A DNA stretch of 64,000 nt from NCBI GenBank assembly GCA_016839165.1, contig CP069300.1, positions 6,582,001-6,646,000 of the forward strand, written 5' to 3'. This DNA comes from Bradyrhizobium sp. PSBB068. Its GTDB lineage: Bacteria > Pseudomonadota > Alphaproteobacteria > Rhizobiales > Xanthobacteraceae. How positions within the stretch are numbered: position 1 is the first letter of the stretch; each line of letters opens with the position of its first letter. This document shows positions 8,399 to 17,606 of this stretch, piece after piece. The notes beneath the pieces were generated by a model. That model searched no databases and was not told the origin of the DNA. It saw nothing but the letters and a program-made list of their open reading frames with translations. A program made the translations under genes and the position numbers.

Positions 8399-10297
8399 TC
8401 AGAACTTCGCGTTGAGGTCGACTTGCAGGACGTCGACGGCATAGGGACTGCCGGCGATGCTGTTGGCGCTCATCCAGCGCAAGCTCGCCCAGACGTTCTC
8501 GCCAAGACCGATATTGCCGCCGACGAAATAGCCCTTCAGGTTGGTGCCGCCGAGACCGAAATCGGAGTCTGCGAAGGCATCGATGGTGGCATCCGACTCC
8601 AGGTATTTGTAGCCGGCGTGGACGTTCCAATCCCAGAGATGCTTGATCTCCCGGTCGCCGACCGTGACGCGGCCGAGCCAACCCTGATTGCCGCCGTTGA
8701 AGGGACCGGGCGTGTTGCCGCCATCCGGACTCGGCCCGCGATTGTTCATCAGCACGCCGTAAGTTGCGGCCGCAGCGTTCATAGTGGAGCGGCTGAACGC
8801 GGTGTTGTTGACGTACTCGCCGTCGAGCACGATGTGGGTCGGATGGAAATGTCCGAGATCGAGCTGTCCACTGACGACCACCGGGCGATATTCGCTGACC
8901 AGTCCGAAATACTGGTACAGGAAGGAGGTACCGCCATTGTTGCCGATTCCGGGGGCGTCGGCGATGATCCTACGCAGCGGGAAATAGGTATTTCCCTTCT
9001 GCGCAAAGGACGGCCGGGTGATGTCGGTGTTGCAAACGTCGGCAGCCACCTCGACGATGCAGGGGCTGGAAAGCTGGCCCTGCACATTGTCGAAGTCGTA
9101 GTAGGCGACGCCGAACCGGAACGCGTATTCCGGACTGAAGCGCGCATTGAAGCCGACCTGGCCTCCGAACAGCCACTTGTCGTGGCTCGCGTATTTGACT
9201 GGCGCCCCGGTGGCCGTATCCCCCAGGTTCTTTCCGAAGTTGAAATCGGTGTTGTAGATCGGGAATGCGCCGCCGACCGCGAACGGCGTGAAGCCTTCCC
9301 ACACCTCGTGCTTGGCCTGAACGGCGAAGCCGTCGAAGCCGAGCTCCTTGTACCAGACCAGATCGGTCGGGGACCAGAACGGGTTGTCGAAACGGCCTGC
9401 CGACAGGCTCAGATCGCCATTCCAACCCTTCCAGTTGACGTAACCGCGATCGAGCCAGAGCGAATATTTCGAGAAGTTGCCCCCGCTGCCACCAAGCGTC
9501 TGGTTGGTCGACACTGGTGAATTGTTTTCGCCGGTCGCGATGCGCAAGCCAGCCGTGAACCCGTACAGCAGGTCGGCTTCCATGCCGAGCCGGCCGCGGA
9601 AGCGGAACTGGTTGCGGTCCTGCGTGGTGTCGTAGGTCGGCCCGAAATACGGATTCGAGACGAGCGAAACGTCATACGGCGAACCGGTATTGATCGCGTT
9701 GAAGTTCGCGGCGCCGGCCTGGTCGTTGCCGGTCGGGAAGTAATTGCCCTGATAGCGCACGCGCGCGTCGCCGTAGAAGCGGATGCGCTGCGCCCACTCC
9801 GGATAGGTTCCGGGCGACGCCCAGTTTTCCTTCTGTGCCTTGGCCATCACCTCCTGCTTAATCTCTTCCCGTAACTGTCTTTTGACGACTTCGGGAACGT
9901 AGGTGACGTGCCTTGTGCCGGGCGGCTGCGCCGCCGCAGCGGCTGCGGTTGCGGCCTTGGTGGCGTCGTCGGCCTTGGTTGTGGCATCCTTGGCAGCCTG
10001 GCGGGAGACATAGGCCTCGTCCTCGGCCTGCTTGATCAGCGCCTGGGCCTGGTCCTCCTTGAGGACGCCCTGCTGCACCAGCAGATTGACGAGGTTGACG
10101 GTGGCGTTCGACGATGTCGGCTTGGTGCTCGACACCTTCGGCTTCTTGGCATCGGTACGCTTCGCCGCGGCGGCGGGAGCCTGGTCGGCAGCCTGGTCCG
10201 CGGTCTGGCCCACGGCCGGCGTTGCGCAGGCGAGCGCGCCCAGCGACACCGCAAGCGGTAACGCGCGCCATTCTGCGTGAGCTCGTTTCTTAAACAT
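8399..10297 (-). CDS. putative outer-membrane porin with N-terminal periplasmic coiled-coil region
   Basis: A 632-residue member of the 'putative porin' barrel family. It has a signal peptide (LAVSLGALACATPAVG), an Ala/Lys-rich segment, a helical region LVNLLVQQGVLKEDQAQALIKQAE and a second coiled coil. A long beta-rich barrel starts near WAQRIRFYGDARVRYQGNYF and ends in VDLNAKF with a terminal Phe, the BAM signature. The ATG at 10297 follows GGGGGA and is preferred over the open extension to 10639. It follows tonB by about 70 bases. Its substrate is unknown. The coiled coil between signal and barrel could contact peptidoglycan or the neighbouring coiled-coil protein. Confidence 0.85.
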   Translation of the reverse strand: MFKKRAHAEWRALPLAVSLGALACATPAVGQTADQAADQAPAAAAKRTDAKKPKVSSTKPTSSNATVNLVNLLVQQGVLKEDQAQALIKQAEDEAYVSRQAAKDATTKADDATKAATAAAAAAQPPGTRHVTYVPEVVKRQLREEIKQEVMAKAQKENWASPGTYPEWAQRIRFYGDARVRYQGNYFPTGNDQAGAANFNAINTGSPYDVSLVSNPYFGPTYDTTQDRNQFRFRGRLGMEADLLYGFTAGLRIATGENNSPVSTNQTLGGSGGNFSKYSLWLDRGYVNWKGWNGDLSLSAGRFDNPFWSPTDLVWYKELGFDGFAVQAKHEVWEGFTPFAVGGAFPIYNTDFNFGKNLGDTATGAPVKYASHDKWLFGGQVGFNARFSPEYAFRFGVAYYDFDNVQGQLSSPCIVEVAADVCNTDITRPSFAQKGNTYFPLRRIIADAPGIGNNGGTSFLYQYFGLVSEYRPVVVSGQLDLGHFHPTHIVLDGEYVNNTAFSRSTMNAAAATYGVLMNNRGPSPDGGNTPGPFNGGNQGWLGRVTVGDREIKHLWDWNVHAGYKYLESDATIDAFADSDFGLGGTNLKGYFVGGNIGLGENVWASLRWMSANSIAGSPYAVDVLQVDLNAKF

Positions 10298-10368
10298 CAG
10301 TCCCCCAGTTCTCACTCGCACATTTAAGTTCGTAGGTTGGTCGTTGGTCGTCTTGTCGGTTGGTCTCG

Positions 10369-11172
10369 TCAGCTCGGCCGGCGCGCCGTGACGCGTGTGA
10401 CCACCGGCATCGGCATGTCCTTGGGTGGCGGCTCGCGCAGCGTCAGGCTGCCGATCACCTCGTTGCGAAGCGCCGCATCGACCTCCGGATTGCCGGACGA
10501 CGGCGTCAGGACGACGCGGGTGACGTGGCCGGAGCCGTCCACCCAGAGCCGCACCTGGATCTGCGTCGCCATGTTGCGCGTCTTCGGGTTGGCGCGGATC
10601 GCCGCTTCGACCTGCGAGGTGATGATCGTGGTGTACCAACCCCAGCGGCTGCCACCGCCGCCGCCGCCGCCATACGGGCTGCCGCCGGGCTTGCCGCCGA
10701 GATTGAACAGATCGCCGGGTCCGGTCGGCTTGGCATCAAGCGACAGCGGACCGGGCGGCTCGTCGTTCTTGGCGTCCTTGGCCGGCTCGTCCTTCGGCTT
10801 GTCGACCGGCTTCTCTTCCTTGAATTCGGGCTCCGCCATCTTGGGCTGCTCGATCATCTTCTGCTCGGGCTGCGGCTGTGGCGGCGGAGGCGGAGGTGGC
10901 GGCGGCAGCGTCACATTGACGATGGTGAGATCGCGCACCTGGCGCGGCGGCGGCATGTCGTCGTGGCCGAGGAAGAAATAGACGATGCCGCAGAGGAACA
11001 ACGCGACCACCGCCACGACCGCGCCGTAACGCAGCAGCACACTGCGCTCGCCCTTCCGGGCGGCAGCCTTGCGGGCCGGCGCTGTGGCGGAGGCGACGGC
11101 AACCTTCTGATCGTCAGCTGCCGGCGTTGTACGCGCGGCCTGCGCGTTCTGGTCCCGCATCGGCGCGTTCAT
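10369..11172 (-). CDS. TonB-family energy transducer
   Basis: 267 residues: cytoplasmic N-terminus, one membrane segment (about 47-67), a proline run of ten followed by a Pro/Glu/Lys-rich periplasm-spanning arm (about 88-140), a Gly-rich hinge, and a TonB C-terminal domain (VRLWVDGSGHVTRVVLTPSSG, VDAALRNEVIGSLTL). It should transmit ExbB/ExbD energy to an outer-membrane partner. The usual partner, a TonB-box receptor, is absent from this block; the candidates here are the TPS transporter and the porin. Its start overlaps the upstream gene (ATGA). Confidence 0.9.
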   Translation of the reverse strand: MNAPMRDQNAQAARTTPAADDQKVAVASATAPARKAAARKGERSVLLRYGAVVAVVALFLCGIVYFFLGHDDMPPPRQVRDLTIVNVTLPPPPPPPPPQPQPEQKMIEQPKMAEPEFKEEKPVDKPKDEPAKDAKNDEPPGPLSLDAKPTGPGDLFNLGGKPGGSPYGGGGGGGSRWGWYTTIITSQVEAAIRANPKTRNMATQIQVRLWVDGSGHVTRVVLTPSSGNPEVDAALRNEVIGSLTLREPPPKDMPMPVVTRVTARRPS

Positions 11173-11723
11173 GGCGCGGCCTCCACCGAGGTGCGATCGC
11201 GCAGCCTTTCATCGACATACTGCGTGACGAAGCTGGCGAGCGCGTCGAAATCCGTGGTCTTCAGGATGACCTTGGTGTCGGGACCCGCTTCGATCGCCGC
11301 ATGAAAGGTCTCGACCTCGCTCAGATAATCCACATGGGCCATCTCGTCGATCGAGAGGCGGACCCACGGGCATCGCGAGATCGTCAGCCACAACGGATCG
11401 CCAGCGGGCTCGCGGCCGGCGACGTACCTGCGCAGCACGTCCGCGAGCTTCACCAGCAGGGCCTCGCCATGAAGGGGGAATGCCACCACCTCGCCGCGCG
11501 GCTCCTCGCGCAGGTCCGCTGCAACCGGCGCCAGCGGAAGCTCGGCACTGCCGCGGATCGACACCTGCGCCACGGGATCGGTGCGCGTGACGTCTGCGGC
11601 ACCGCAGCCATCATCGAATGCCCGCATCATGCTGCTCAGCCAAGACCGTAGCGTCCGGCGCTCGGTCAATGAGAAAGGTGATGGCTGCGTCGTGATCATG
11701 GCGTCGCTTCTCGGCTGCCTCAC
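11169..11723 (-). CDS. conserved-looking protein of unknown function in the Ton cluster (184 aa)
   Basis: 184 residues, no signal peptide, no membrane segment, mixed alpha/beta composition with a conspicuous Trp-Leu-Thr-Ile-Ser-Arg-Cys-Pro-Trp stretch near 110-120. It lies between exbD and tonB with 4-bp overlaps at both ends, so it is an integral, co-translated member of the energy module, probably cytoplasmic. The coupled GTG at 11723 is taken as start; the ATG at 11699 is an alternative. I do not recognise the family. Confidence 0.7.
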   Translation of the reverse strand: MRQPRSDAMITTQPSPFSLTERRTLRSWLSSMMRAFDDGCGAADVTRTDPVAQVSIRGSAELPLAPVAADLREEPRGEVVAFPLHGEALLVKLADVLRRYVAGREPAGDPLWLTISRCPWVRLSIDEMAHVDYLSEVETFHAAIEAGPDTKVILKTTDFDALASFVTQYVDERLRDRTSVEAAP

Positions 11724-12124
11724 TTCACGAGCGGCTTGGTGGCGAGCCCGACCTGGCTCAGGCCGATGCGGCTGAGCAGGTCGAACACGTCCATCACGCT
11801 CTGGTACTGCGCCTGCGCATCGCCGCGCAGCACCACGGGAAATTCCGGCGTCAGCGCCTTCTGCTGGATCAGCCGCTGCTCGAGCTCGGGCAGCGTCACC
11901 GGTATCGTGTCGAGGAAGATCTTGCCGTCATTGGCGACCGTGATCGCCTTAGTGGTCTGGGTCGCAAGGCTCGGCGCCGCCGAGGCCTTCGGCAGATTGA
12001 CCTTCTGGCCCTGCACGGTCGCGGTCGTCATGATGATGAAGATCACCAGCAGCACGTAGGCGAGGTCCAACATCGGCGTGATGTTGATGTCGTCATAGGG
12101 TTTGGAATCGGCCTGGATCTGCAT
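11720..12124 (-). CDS. exbD: ExbD/TolR-family proton-motor protein
   Basis: 134 residues: short cytoplasmic N-terminus, a single membrane segment with the essential Asp in NITPMLDLAYVLLVIFII, and a periplasmic ExbD domain (ITVANDGKIFLD, VVLRGDAQAQYQSVMDVFDLL). Together with the ExbB-type protein five bases upstream it forms the proton-driven motor that energises TonB. Confidence 0.92.
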   Translation of the reverse strand: MQIQADSKPYDDINITPMLDLAYVLLVIFIIMTTATVQGQKVNLPKASAAPSLATQTTKAITVANDGKIFLDTIPVTLPELEQRLIQQKALTPEFPVVLRGDAQAQYQSVMDVFDLLSRIGLSQVGLATKPLVK

Positions 12125-12129
12125 CGCCG

Positions 12130-14169
12130 TTACTCCGCGGCGATGCGGCGTTCGATCGGGTCCGGCCGGTCGGCGGAATAGAATTCCGCCATCTTGGTCA
12201 CGAACTCGTCGACGAAGACCTGGATGTCGCTGGTCAGGTCCTTGATCCGGGAGATCAGGTAGTTGTAGCCGAACAGCGCCGGGATCGCGACGCCGAGACC
12301 GGCGACGGTCGCCACCAGCGCTGCAGCGATGCCGGGCGCGATCGCGTTGACGTTGACGTCGCCGCTGGCCGCGATCGCCGCGAAGGTGATCATGACGCCG
12401 ACCACGGTGCCGAGCAGGCCGAGAAACGGACCGCCGGAGATCGCGATCGTCAACACCACCATCAGGCGGTTGAGCCGCTGCATCTCCTTGACGACGCCGC
12501 TATCGAGCGCCGCGCGGATCGCCGCGATCGAAGCCGCCGAGAGCACCGGCACGCGCTGCGGATTGTTGCCGAAGCGGTGGCGGATTTCCGCCGCGCCGAT
12601 GTGATAGATGCGGTAGAGCGAGGACGAGCGCATCATCTTGGCGTCGGCCTCGGTGAGGCGTCCGCCCAGCGTCGAGATGTCGTCGGCATCGCCGCGATCC
12701 AGCATGGTGAGATCGGCGGCGATCTCACGGAAGCCCTTCATGAACTGGGCATTCGCCTTGGCCTGCCTGCTGAGATACGAGGCCCGGTCGAACATCACCA
12801 CCCAGCTGATCGCGGCCATGATCAGGAGAATGCCGATCACAACCCAGCCGTCGAGCGTCACCGACTTCAGGATCACCGCGAAGTAGCCGGACAGCCAGCT
12901 GGCGGTCTCCTCGTCGACGCTGAAGGACATCAGCTTGCCCTGGTCGGGGCCCTGCCCGATCGCCATCACCTTGATCAGTCCGGCGGGCCGCGCGACCTTG
13001 CTGATCTGCAGCTCGTCGACATCGCCGACGAAGCCGGCCATGGCGGCAGCGGGCGCTGGAGCCGGAGTTGCCGCCGCGTCGGGCGTTGCCGCAGGCGTGG
13101 CGCCACCGTCCGCAGCCGACGCATCAGGGGGCACTGACGGTGTTGCTGCGGACGGGGCCGTCGCAGGCGCGATCGGAGAAGCGCTGGAGGTCGACGTGTC
13201 TCCTCCGATCAGGCCAACAGTATTGAGAGCCGGCAGGCTCGCGCTGAGCGCGGCATAGGACACGCCGTCGAGGTAGAGCGTGACCTGGCCGTTTCCGGCA
13301 ACGACGGCGACATGATGCCAGCTGCCGGCCGCCACCGGTGCCCCGGCGCTCGAGCGCTGCACCGTGCCCGCCTTGGTGACTTCGATGAACGGGCTCCCAT
13401 TGTCGACGCCGATGACCAGCGCGTTGGCGCCGTCACGCCGGCTGAACAGCGCGGCGTTCGGCTGTAGCGCGGCCGGCTTGATCCAGGCCGACCAGGTCAG
13501 CGCGGCGCCATCGGGCGATGCGAGCGACGGCGAGGCGGGCACGGTCACCGGAGCGCGGCCGTCGAGCCGCAAGCCGGTCCCGATCAGCGAACCGTCCGCC
13601 GGCTGGCCGACGCTTTGGGCGTTGTTGGCCCACACCGAGGAATCGATCGCCGGCGTGCCGCGCTCGTTGAAGTGATAGACCGTCAGGGTATCCGGATCGT
13701 AGGTTCCCTTGGGGTCGCTGGTCGCGAGCGCTTTCTTGTTGCCGTAATAGAGCCAGATATCGGTCCGTGCGCCCGGCGCGATGTTCGGCACCGCAACCCA
13801 GACCAGACCCTCGCCAAGCAGCGAATCGAACTTCTCGATGTGATGCTTCAGCGGCGTCTTGTCGTCACCGGCGACGAACCGCAGGTCGCTGCCGTCATCC
13901 TTTGCCGAGCTGAAGCGGAAATTGCCGACATGCAGCCGCACCAGCACCGCCGTCGCCCCGATCGGATCGGTGACGTTGGCGCCCGACGCGCTGACGTCGA
14001 CCGTGATCTTCTTGCGCAGCGACCATTCGTCGTTCCACCAGGCGTTCGCCGGCGCGAGCGATGTCACCAAGGCGACGAGCCCGAACAACAATGCCGTCGC
14101 AGCGTTCGCAATGCCGCGGCGCAGCGCCGCCCGGCGCGTGCGTCGCTCGAGAGTAAGACCCATTCCCAT
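12130..14169 (-). CDS. ExbB/TolQ-type proton channel with N-terminal DUF2341 and LamG-like domains
   Basis: 679 residues, about three times normal ExbB length. The order is: signal sequence (about 22-43); a DUF2341 domain (44-150, WWNDEWSLRKKITVDVS ... IWLYYGNKKA); a concanavalin/LamG-like fold (about 165-395, LTWSAWIKPA, GSWHHVAVVAGNGQVTLYLDG) interrupted by a ~55-residue Ala/Pro/Thr-rich insert (325-378); then ExbB proper, with a first membrane helix at 441-459 and the channel helices in GGPFLGLLGTVVGVMITF and AALVATVAGLGVAIPALF. The extra domains are predicted to lie in the periplasm, fixed to the motor. Its start overlaps the TPS-transporter stop by one base. Confidence 0.9.
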   Translation of the reverse strand: MGMGLTLERRTRRAALRRGIANAATALLFGLVALVTSLAPANAWWNDEWSLRKKITVDVSASGANVTDPIGATAVLVRLHVGNFRFSSAKDDGSDLRFVAGDDKTPLKHHIEKFDSLLGEGLVWVAVPNIAPGARTDIWLYYGNKKALATSDPKGTYDPDTLTVYHFNERGTPAIDSSVWANNAQSVGQPADGSLIGTGLRLDGRAPVTVPASPSLASPDGAALTWSAWIKPAALQPNAALFSRRDGANALVIGVDNGSPFIEVTKAGTVQRSSAGAPVAAGSWHHVAVVAGNGQVTLYLDGVSYAALSASLPALNTVGLIGGDTSTSSASPIAPATAPSAATPSVPPDASAADGGATPAATPDAAATPAPAPAAAMAGFVGDVDELQISKVARPAGLIKVMAIGQGPDQGKLMSFSVDEETASWLSGYFAVILKSVTLDGWVVIGILLIMAAISWVVMFDRASYLSRQAKANAQFMKGFREIAADLTMLDRGDADDISTLGGRLTEADAKMMRSSSLYRIYHIGAAEIRHRFGNNPQRVPVLSAASIAAIRAALDSGVVKEMQRLNRLMVVLTIAISGGPFLGLLGTVVGVMITFAAIAASGDVNVNAIAPGIAAALVATVAGLGVAIPALFGYNYLISRIKDLTSDIQVFVDEFVTKMAEFYSADRPDPIERRIAAE

Positions 14170-15977
14170 CAGAATTCACCCCAGATTCGAAAGTTCACGC
14201 GCGGAACGTTTGCGTGCGTACCGGTTAGCAAGACTCCCGGCAGCGCGACTCCGGGAAGTCCCGGCAGCGATTCCGGTGGAGTAGTCCCCGGTACCGCGAG
14301 CACGACCATGCCGTTGAAATATTCGAACGTCTTGAAGCGCGTGCCGACGCCATAGCTCCACGCCGCGAAAGAGGACACCTGCTCAGGCAGCGGCTGCTGG
14401 ACCGCCGCGTAGCCGACGTCGGCGAAGATGAAGAAGCGCCAGTCGTTGAACGTGACGAAGCGCGGCTTGCCATCACCGGTCTCGCTCTTCAGCTCGCCTT
14501 GCAGCATGCTGCCGACGTTGGGCGTGCGCAGCTCGATATTGGCGACGGCGCCGTTGTCGCCGAGCATCTCCGATTCGAGATAACCGCGAACTGTATCGAG
14601 ACCGCCGAGGCTGAACTGTTCGCTCGAGACCAGCGGACCGTCCGCCATCTGTCCCTGCACCTTGCCGTAGAGCTGGAAGCCTTCCGGCAGCTCCTGGGTA
14701 TGCGAGACGTCCATATTGAAATGGGTGAAGCTCGGCGAAGCCTTGTAGCGCTTCGCGTCGAACTCGTCCCAAGGGCTGCTCAGCGTCCGGATGTTGTAGG
14801 TGATGGCGGCATTGAACTGGGTCGTGAATTTCTCTTCCTGGAACGTCGCACCATAGGTCGCGACGAGAGGATAGTAGGTGACGGGTGACGAGAAACCGCC
14901 GGTACCGACCGTCACGTTCTGGTCGAAGTGCTTGTAGTCCATGCCGAGCGACAGCGTGTGGAACAGGCCCTCGCGGGTGGGCAGCGTAATCACGGCCCGT
15001 TCGCCGATGATCATACCGGGACCGACCACATTGGTGCCGCCGATCGTCGCGACATTGCTGTTCGACTTCACGCCGTAGAACAGCAGATTGAGCCAATCGG
15101 CGTTCGGTATCCGCGCCATGTAGGAGCCGGAGAACACCTCGGCGTCGCTCGGCCGTTCCGGCGCGACCTGATAGGTGAAGCTCAGCGAATGGCCGAGCTG
15201 CCACAGATTGTCGTAGTGCACGGTGGCGGAGACGCGGCTCGCCGTAGTGGAGGGCGATTGCCGGTTGTTGACTTCGAGGCTGGCGTGGAACGGCGCCTTG
15301 TCCTCGACATTGAGATCGACGTCGACGGTGCCGGGTGTCACGCCGGCACGCAACGCCGGGGTGACACGGCGATCCGGCCACTGGTTGAGCGACACGATGT
15401 CCTTGGTGACATCGGTGAAATTGGGAACACTGCCCTCCTTCAGCGAAGGCGCGCTGTCCTTGATCCGGTCGAGATCGAAATAGCGCGAGTTCTTCACCCG
15501 CAACCGCCCGACCTTCAGCTCGGACACCTTGAGGGTGACCACGCCGCCGGTCACGTTCTGCTGCGGGACCGCGACGCTGACGGTCTGGAATCCCTTGTCG
15601 TGATACGCCTTCTCCAGCGCGGCCCGCGCTTTCTCGACGTCCTCCGAAGTCTTGCCCGGACCAAGGAACGGGTAGATCGCCTCCTCGATCTCGACCTGCG
15701 GCAGCTTTTCGGCGCCCTGTACGGCGAAGTCGTCGATGTCGAAGCGCTGCAGCGGCGCGGACGGCTTTTGCGCCGGCGCGTTCGCCTGAGCCGGCTGCTT
15801 GCCCGCTGCCGGCGCTGCGGCCGCAGCCGCGGAATCCTTCGCCGCCTCCTTCGCTGCATACACCGGAACGACGGTTGCTACGGATCCAACCACGGTGAGT
15901 GCCGCAGCCGACACACGCAACCCGCCTCGGCATCGCGAACGATACCCAAAAACCCTATGATCTCTTCGACTACGCAC
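14169..15977 (-). CDS. ShlB/FhaC/HecB-family (TpsB) outer-membrane transporter
   Basis: About 602 residues. An Arg-rich leader and signal peptide (AAALTVVGSVATVVPVYA) are followed by an Ala-rich linker, a POTRA-ShlB-type domain (FDIDDFAVQGAEKLPQVEIEEAIYPFLG ... VVTLKVSELKVGRLRVKNSRYF), a second POTRA-like part, and a 16-strand-type barrel with LDTVRGYLESEMLGDNG (the conserved RGY motif) ending in FRIWGEF with terminal Phe. TpsB proteins export large haemagglutinin-like TpsA partners, but no TpsA gene is visible here. The frame is open to 16070 (TTG); GTG at 15977 is used, and GTG at 15914 is also possible. Confidence 0.87.
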   Translation of the reverse strand: MRSRRDHRVFGYRSRCRGGLRVSAAALTVVGSVATVVPVYAAKEAAKDSAAAAAAPAAGKQPAQANAPAQKPSAPLQRFDIDDFAVQGAEKLPQVEIEEAIYPFLGPGKTSEDVEKARAALEKAYHDKGFQTVSVAVPQQNVTGGVVTLKVSELKVGRLRVKNSRYFDLDRIKDSAPSLKEGSVPNFTDVTKDIVSLNQWPDRRVTPALRAGVTPGTVDVDLNVEDKAPFHASLEVNNRQSPSTTASRVSATVHYDNLWQLGHSLSFTYQVAPERPSDAEVFSGSYMARIPNADWLNLLFYGVKSNSNVATIGGTNVVGPGMIIGERAVITLPTREGLFHTLSLGMDYKHFDQNVTVGTGGFSSPVTYYPLVATYGATFQEEKFTTQFNAAITYNIRTLSSPWDEFDAKRYKASPSFTHFNMDVSHTQELPEGFQLYGKVQGQMADGPLVSSEQFSLGGLDTVRGYLESEMLGDNGAVANIELRTPNVGSMLQGELKSETGDGKPRFVTFNDWRFFIFADVGYAAVQQPLPEQVSSFAAWSYGVGTRFKTFEYFNGMVVLAVPGTTPPESLPGLPGVALPGVLLTGTHANVPRVNFRIWGEF

Positions 15978-16156
15978 AGACGTCCCACTCAGTTCGCGCA
16001 GATGCGCGCCATCACGACCGGAAGGCCGTGATGACGACGCCTTACTCAGAAGACGTCTGGGCGGGTGCAAACCCGCAAAAGAATCTGCGGCGTCGCGGAA
16101 TAAATTTTTGGTTTGTTAGGAAATCGAGCGCGCGGCGTCGATTCGTTCGACTTTAG

Positions 16157-17140
16157 TCAGCTCATCAGCACCACACCGCCTGGCAGCGATGTGATCCGCG
16201 CGCCGAACAGCTGTTCGACCTGGGCGACAAAATTGTCGAGCTTGTCGACCTGGAAGGTGCCGTTGACGAGCCGGCGCTTCAGTTCCGCATTGGTGATGAT
16301 GATCTTTCCGGCGCGATACCGATTCACCTCGTCGACGACGCTCGCCAGCGGCCGGTCGCGGAAGATCAGCAATCCGGTCTGCCAGGCTGCGACCTGCCTG
16401 GCATCGACCGGCAGCGACGCCTGCAGACCGGCCCGCGAGTAGGTAACCTGCTCGGCCTTGCGGAGCTGCACGGAGCGGCCGTCCTGCTCGACGGTGACGA
16501 TGCCTTCGAGACACGTTACCGAAACGACGCCGTCGAGGCAGCGCGCGTTGAAATCAGCCTGCAGCGCACTGATGCGTCCGTCGCGTGCCAGCATCACCAG
16601 CGGCGTCGACGACGACCTTCGGGCGACCACCGAGGCCTCGCCCGAGATCAATTCGACCCGCGTTTCGTTCGGCGCAGGCCGCAGCGCCAGGCTGGTCTGG
16701 GTGTTCAATTCGACCGAAATGTCGGGCGCCAGCATCACCTTGCGCTGCTCGCCCTTTCCGGTGCGGTAGTCGGCTGAGAGCTCCTCGATCGACGGCCACA
16801 TGTCGAGCGGCGGGCGGATTACCAGATAGCCGGCCGCAGCCGCAATCGCACCGCCGAGCACGATACGGCGCGTCAATAACCGCGCCGGCCGAGGCGGCAA
16901 TGCAACGACGGAGGCGGTCGCGGCCTGTTCGCCGGCAAGCTCCCTGGCTGCCGCGCTGGCGGTGCGAAACAGCCGAGCCGCCCTCCTGAAGGCATCCTCG
17001 TGATCGGGACTTTGCGCGCGCCAGCGTTGCAGAGCATCGACGTCGGCGCGTGTCGGCGCACCGGCTTTCAGCCGAACAACCCAGTCGAGCGCCTCATCCA
17101 GCAACGGATCGGGCCCGGAAGTGCGGGTCGGCTCGGTCAC
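16157..17140 (-). CDS. FecR-family anti-sigma/regulatory protein
   Basis: About 327 residues: N-terminal cytoplasmic FecR_N (DUF4880-like) region with ALDWVVRLKAGAPTRADVDALQRWRAQSPDHEDAFRRA, one membrane helix (IVLGGAIAAAAGYLVI), then a periplasmic FecR domain (YRTGKGEQRKVMLAPDISVELNTQTSLAL ... GEASVVAR) and a C-terminal STN-like segment (RPLASVVDEVNRYRAGKIIITN). It should hold or activate the FecI-type sigma factor encoded upstream. The frame is open to 17407, but the extension lacks FecR features; the GTG at 17140 is the best start although its ribosome site is weak. Confidence 0.86.
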   Translation of the reverse strand: MTEPTRTSGPDPLLDEALDWVVRLKAGAPTRADVDALQRWRAQSPDHEDAFRRAARLFRTASAAARELAGEQAATASVVALPPRPARLLTRRIVLGGAIAAAAGYLVIRPPLDMWPSIEELSADYRTGKGEQRKVMLAPDISVELNTQTSLALRPAPNETRVELISGEASVVARRSSSTPLVMLARDGRISALQADFNARCLDGVVSVTCLEGIVTVEQDGRSVQLRKAEQVTYSRAGLQASLPVDARQVAAWQTGLLIFRDRPLASVVDEVNRYRAGKIIITNAELKRRLVNGTFQVDKLDNFVAQVEQLFGARITSLPGGVVLMS

Positions 17141-17606
17141 GACGGATTGCTCATCACCCAGTTCGCCAAACCTCAACCTCCCGATCGCGTCGAGCACATA
17201 GCGAAGGTCGCTATATAAACGATTCCGACGGCAGCAGGGCACCGCATTCGGCCGTTGCGCACAACACAAGCAGAAACATCCGGCAATCGCAGCTGGCGCC
17301 GCATCGCGCATGGCAAGGCAGCGCGGCGATTGCACGCCGGGCCGATCGGGTTTGAACCTGTTTTCAAGCGGCTCAACACTTCCAGCGAACCTTTCCCAGG
17401 CACCCAAACGGTCCTTATGAGATCGCTCTCTACTCTATAGACGACGGAAAGCCTGCTATCCCGCAGAACAGAGGTTGAAAATCCTGCCGCGTGTGACCGC
17501 AGATTTCAGGTCAAGCACCTGCAACGACTGGAAATAGTTCTCCGCAACAAATTTCGACGAGCCCGCCGCGCAGGACGACGCGCGCGTCAGGCCGCGGCGA
17601 ATTCGA
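17141..17606. other. 466-base gap between sigma factor and FecR genes
   Basis: No supported gene. Sigma/FecR pairs are usually adjacent, so the gap suggests that fecR has its own promoter, perhaps the one recognised by the upstream sigma factor. I cannot identify -35/-10 elements with confidence. Confidence 0.4.
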
